A DNA stretch of 64,000 nt from Streptomyces sp. CNQ-509. Lineage in GTDB: Bacteria; Actinomycetota; Actinomycetes; Streptomycetales; Streptomycetaceae. How positions within the stretch are numbered: position 1 is the stretch's first letter; each line of letters starts with the position of its first letter. The translations under genes were made by a program, and so were the position numbers. Positions 61,075 through 64,000 of this stretch are shown piece by piece. A model generated the notes under the pieces. It was given only the letters and a program-made list of their open reading frames with translations. It was not told the DNA's origin and ran no database searches. The stretch spans positions 1,743,501 to 1,807,500 of the forward strand of contig NZ_CP011492.1 of the NCBI RefSeq assembly GCF_001011035.1, read 5' to 3'.

Positions 61075-62106
61075 TCAGCCCGACTCCCGCACCACCAGCC
61101 GCGGCGCCGTCACCACCGGCTCCTGCTCCTCCTGCCCGCCCGCCAGGCTGCGCAGCAGCAGCCGGGCCATCACGCCGCCCATCCCCTCGACGTCCTGGTG
61201 CACCGTGGTCAGGGGCGGCTCCGTCCAGGTCGCCGGGTCCAGGTCGTCGTAGCCGACGACCGCGACGTCCGCGGGGACGCGGCGGCCGTGGGCGCGCAGG
61301 GTACGCAGCGCGCCGGTGGCCATCAGGTCGGAAGCGGCGAACACGGCGTCGAGGTCCGGGTCGCGGGCCAGCAGCTCGGCCATCGCGCGTTCGCCGCCGG
61401 CCGGGGTGAAGTCGCCCTCCGCGACCAGCTCGTGGCCGCCCGGGGCGGCTCCGCCCACCCCCAGCGCCGCCCGGTATCCGGCCAGCCGGTCCACCGCCGA
61501 CGTCTGGTCAAGCGGCCCCGCGATGTGCCCGATCCGCCGCCGGCCCCGCCCCAGCAGGTGCCGTACCGCCAGCTCCGCGCCCGCCCGGTTGTCCGTGTCC
61601 ACGTACAGCAGGCCCCGCTCCCCCGCCGCCCCCGGCCAGCCCGGGCGGCCGCCGTAGACCACGGGCAATCCCGCCGCCGCGGCCAGGCCCGGCAGCGGGT
61701 CGTCGCGGTGCAGCGAGAACATCAGCGCGCCGTCGACGTGCCCGCCGGCCAGGAACCGGCCGATCCGTGGATAGTCCGCCCGGTCCGCGACGTACAGCAG
61801 CACCAACTGCGTGTCCGCCGCCGCCAGCGCCCCGCTGATCCCCCGCAGCTGCCGGGCGAAGAACGGGTCGGCGAAGACCCGGCTCTCGGGCTCGGCGATG
61901 ACGACGGCGACCGCGCCGGTGCGCCGGGTGACGAGCGTGCGCGCGGCCTGGTTCGGTACGTAGCCCAGCTCGGCCACGGCGCGGCGCACCCGCTCGCGCA
62001 GCGGCTCGCGCACCCCCGCGCCGCCGTTGACCACGCGCGACACCGTGGCCCGCGACACTCCGGCGCGGGCGGCCACGGCCTCCAGCGTGGGGCGGTTCCC
62101 GGACAC
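61075..62106 (-). CDS. LacI-family regulator of the laminarinase operon
   Basis: 343 aa. PTLEAVAARAGVSRATVSRV, VNGGAGVREPLRERVRRAVA, ELGYVPNQAARTLVTRRTGA and C-terminal VVGYDDLDPATWTEPPLTTV. GTG 62106 is preceded by GAGGAGTTGAG. Divergent from GH16/GH64 genes with a perfect 14-bp palindrome, TGAGAGCGCTCTCA, in the gap, closely like the CebR-type box; the regulator probably senses a beta-glucan oligosaccharide such as laminaribiose (inference). Confidence 0.9.
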   Translation of the reverse strand: MSGNRPTLEAVAARAGVSRATVSRVVNGGAGVREPLRERVRRAVAELGYVPNQAARTLVTRRTGAVAVVIAEPESRVFADPFFARQLRGISGALAAADTQLVLLYVADRADYPRIGRFLAGGHVDGALMFSLHRDDPLPGLAAAAGLPVVYGGRPGWPGAAGERGLLYVDTDNRAGAELAVRHLLGRGRRRIGHIAGPLDQTSAVDRLAGYRAALGVGGAAPGGHELVAEGDFTPAGGERAMAELLARDPDLDAVFAASDLMATGALRTLRAHGRRVPADVAVVGYDDLDPATWTEPPLTTVHQDVEGMGGVMARLLLRSLAGGQEEQEPVVTAPRLVVRESG

Positions 62107-62175
62107 CTCAACTCCTCTTCGCTCGGTGGGCCTTGACAGTAGCCCGCCCACTCGGCAGTGTGCCTCAACACAACC

Positions 62176-62189
62176 TGAGAGCGCTCTCA
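62176..62189. promoter_or_regulatory. Candidate LacI/CebR-like operator
   Basis: TGAGAGCGCTCTCA is a perfect 14-bp palindrome 62 bases before the GH16 start and 70 bases before the divergent lacI start. It differs from the known CebR box TGGGAGCGCTCCCA only at two symmetric positions. Confidence 0.65.
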
Positions 62190-62250
62190 AACGAGCGCAT
62201 CCCCAGGGGAGAACCTCCTCATCCCCCCACACCTCGAGGAGCAGCCAGAC

Positions 62251-63219
62251 ATGCATGCAACACGCATACGGTGGCGCAGGAGCCTGCTCGGCGCGGTCGC
62301 GGCGATCGCCGCGGTCAGCGCCCTGACCCTGCCCTCCGCGACGGCCGGCGAGGACGCGGGAGACAAGGCCGCGGCAAGCGGTCCCGCGCCCCTCGCCGAG
62401 GTCTTCCGCGACGACTTCGACGGCGCCGCCGGCTCCCCGCCGTCCGCCGCGAACTGGATCGTCGACACCGGCACCTCCTACCCCGGCGGCCCCGCCAACT
62501 GGGGCACCGGTGAGATCCAGACGTACACCGACAGCCCGGAGAACCTCCAGAAGGACGGCAACGGCAACCTCACCATCACCCCCCGCCGCAACGGCTCCGG
62601 CGGCTGGACCTCCGCCCGCATCGAGACCCAGCGCACCGACTTCCAGGCCCCGGCCGGCGGCCTGATGCGCATCGAGGCGCGGATCCAGATGCCGAACGTC
62701 ACCGGCGCCGAAGCCCTCGGCTACTGGCCCGCGTTCTGGACCCTCGGCGACGCCTACCGCGGCAACTACTGGAACTGGCCGGGCATCGGCGAGTTCGACA
62801 TCATGGAGAACGTCAACGGCGTCGACAGCGTCTGGGGCGTGCTGCACTGCGGCACCGCGCCCGGCGGCCCGTGCAACGAGAACAACGGCCTCGGCGCCTC
62901 CCGCGCCTGCCCGGGCGGCAGTTGCCAGTCGGGATTCCACGAGTACGCCCTGGAGCTGGACCGCAGCGGCCCCGTCGAGGAGCTGCGCTGGTACGTGGAC
63001 GGCCAGCAGTACCACTCCGTCAACGCCGACCAGGTAGGGGCCGAGACCTGGGCGAACCTCGCCCACCACGGCCACTTCCTGCTCCTCAACGTCGCCATGG
63101 GCGGGGCCTTCCCCGACGGCGTGGCCGGCCACGCCACCCCCACCGACGCCACCCGTCCCGGTGTGCCCATGACCGTCGATTACGTGTCCGTCGAACAGTC
63201 CGGAGGTGCCGCCGCATGA
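62251..63219 (+). CDS. Secreted GH16 beta-glucanase (laminarinase)
   Basis: 322 aa. Sec signal (residues 1-32, cleavage near ATA-GE). GH16 catalytic motif GIGEFDIMENVNG (E-x-D-x2-E), preceded by GYWPAFWTLGDAYRGNYWNW and followed by LHCGTAPGGPCNENNG and MGGAFPDGVAGHATPTDATR. The wider active-site loop (WNWPG) suggests beta-1,3-glucan. No extra binding module. Its stop overlaps the next ATG (ATGA), so GH16 and GH64 are made together. Confidence 0.93.
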   Translation: MHATRIRWRRSLLGAVAAIAAVSALTLPSATAGEDAGDKAAASGPAPLAEVFRDDFDGAAGSPPSAANWIVDTGTSYPGGPANWGTGEIQTYTDSPENLQKDGNGNLTITPRRNGSGGWTSARIETQRTDFQAPAGGLMRIEARIQMPNVTGAEALGYWPAFWTLGDAYRGNYWNWPGIGEFDIMENVNGVDSVWGVLHCGTAPGGPCNENNGLGASRACPGGSCQSGFHEYALELDRSGPVEELRWYVDGQQYHSVNADQVGAETWANLAHHGHFLLLNVAMGGAFPDGVAGHATPTDATRPGVPMTVDYVSVEQSGGAAA

Positions 63220-64000
63220 TCTCGCGACGCAGGCTGCTGGGTGGTCTCGCCGTCGCGTCCGCCGCCGCGGGGACACCTCTGGTGCTCTCCGCGGCGCGGG
63301 CGGGCGGTGCCGCCGCGGCCCTCGACGTGACCGTCGTCAACAAGACCGGCGCGTACGAGAACTCCTCGATCAGCATCTACGTCGTCGGCAACGAGGGCGG
63401 CCGGCAGGTCCGCCTCACGCCCGACGGCACTCTCGCGCCCATCGCGCTCGACGACAACGGCTCCGACGGCTACACCGACTACGCGATCCCCTTCGCCGGC
63501 AGCGGCGACACGTCCCTGACGCTGCCGAACATGTCCGGTCGCCTCTACGTCGCCCTCGGCGGCAAGCTGAAGATGAAGGCCGTCACCGACGGCGCCGGCA
63601 ACGCGGCGCTCGCGTACCCCGCCGGCTGGGTCTCCACCGACCCCAACTACCCCGTGGTGCACGACTGCATGGAGTTCACGCTCAACGACGCGGGCATGTT
63701 CTGCAACACCACCATGGTCGACATGTTCAGCGTGCCGATGTCCCTCCATCTGACGGGCGCCGACGACCAGACGACCGGGACGCTCAAGGACGGCGCCAGG
63801 CAGCAGGTCTTCGACACCCTGGCGGGCACCGAGGGCTTCGACCGGCTGGTGGACGGGGACGGGCTGCGGGTCATCGCCCCCGGGCACGGCCTGGACACCG
63901 GGCTCTTCGACGGCGCGTATCTCGACGGGTACGTGGACGAGGTCTGGTCCGCGTACGCGGGCAAGGACCTGAAGGTCACCACGAACGCCGGCACCTTCAC
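63216..64000 (+). CDS. Secreted GH64 beta-1,3-glucanase, partial
   Basis: The first 261 codons; the gene continues beyond the window. Tat-type signal (ISRRRLLGGLAVASAAAGTP). Mature start DVTVVNKTGAYENSSISIYV, then GRLYVALGGKLKMK, VHDCMEFTLNDAGMFCNTTM (acidic residues of the catalytic cleft) and VDMFSVPMSLHLTG match laminaripentaose-producing GH64 enzymes with a thaumatin-like fold. Coupled to GH16; together they degrade fungal or algal beta-1,3-glucan. Confidence 0.9.
   Translation, partial: MISRRRLLGGLAVASAAAGTPLVLSAARAGGAAAALDVTVVNKTGAYENSSISIYVVGNEGGRQVRLTPDGTLAPIALDDNGSDGYTDYAIPFAGSGDTSLTLPNMSGRLYVALGGKLKMKAVTDGAGNAALAYPAGWVSTDPNYPVVHDCMEFTLNDAGMFCNTTMVDMFSVPMSLHLTGADDQTTGTLKDGARQQVFDTLAGTEGFDRLVDGDGLRVIAPGHGLDTGLFDGAYLDGYVDEVWSAYAGKDLKVTTNAGTF

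Noticed and set aside
3..64000. tRNA or rRNA genes
   Set aside because: No cloverleaf-like stretch or conserved rRNA sequence was noticed on either strand by eye; a dedicated scan was not possible.

Overview
The window is high-GC DNA with codon use, GTG/TTG starts and gene content typical of a Streptomyces-like actinomycete (family Streptomycetaceae). Evidence includes Tat and lipobox signal peptides, sugar ABC operons lacking their own ATPase, LacI-controlled glycosidase operons, Ku/LigD end-joining genes and many apparently leaderless mRNAs. It looks like chromosomal arm or arm-proximal accessory DNA: metabolic islands alternate with broken genes (TetR, heme oxygenase, RidA, a glycosyltransferase tail) and one insertion sequence.

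Layout. 1-5.1 kb: end of a DHA2-type MFS exporter, a truncated TetR gene, a membrane-anchored EEP-fold phosphodiesterase, a MerR-like regulator behind a long structured leader, and nadE. 5.2-11.8 kb: a Tat-exported PhoX/DUF839 protein, a repeat-rich spacer with nine copies of a palindromic 26-bp unit, an MFS exporter, map, a heme-oxygenase remnant, and an aldo/keto reductase with a MerR-type promoter. 11.9-17.9 kb: a LacI-regulated arabino-oligosaccharide uptake and hydrolysis operon (binding protein, two permeases, GH51 arabinofuranosidase). 18.1-25.4 kb and 29.7-43.0 kb: an exopolysaccharide region containing a WcaJ-like initiating phosphoglycosyltransferase, GDP-fucose synthesis (gmd, fcl), a secreted FN3/DNRLRE protein, three glycosyltransferases, a Wzy-like polymerase, a CDP-polyol cytidylyltransferase with a CDP-alcohol transferase, a Wzz/CpsD-like protein with a degenerate nucleotide site, and a Wzx-like flippase. 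Rsm22-like, dimethylargininase, primase-polymerase-like and lipoprotein genes are interspersed. The two halves are separated by an invaded segment (25.4-29.5 kb) carrying an oxidoreductase/XRE pair split by an IS110 element, and flanked on both sides by related tails of a family 2 glycosyltransferase.

42.9-50.8 kb: PhoD phosphatase, a DUF4429/SHOCT protein, truncated haemoglobin, and a non-homologous end-joining group (stand-alone ATP-dependent ligase, LigD-type polymerase divergent from Ku), followed by two stress-type small genes sharing one translation-start cassette. 51.2-58.9 kb: a LacI-controlled divergent island with three ThuA-domain proteins, one of them a large ThuA/sorbosone-dehydrogenase/PKD/CBM mosaic, and a Gfo/Idh/MocA dehydrogenase; both transcription units share a 12-bp candidate operator. 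59.2-64 kb: a sulfotransferase-like gene, a DUF3574 secreted protein, and a LacI-controlled laminarinase operon (GH16 plus GH64), the last gene running off the end.

No rRNA, tRNA or CRISPR array was seen. Family names are from sequence motifs read by eye; no database search was run.
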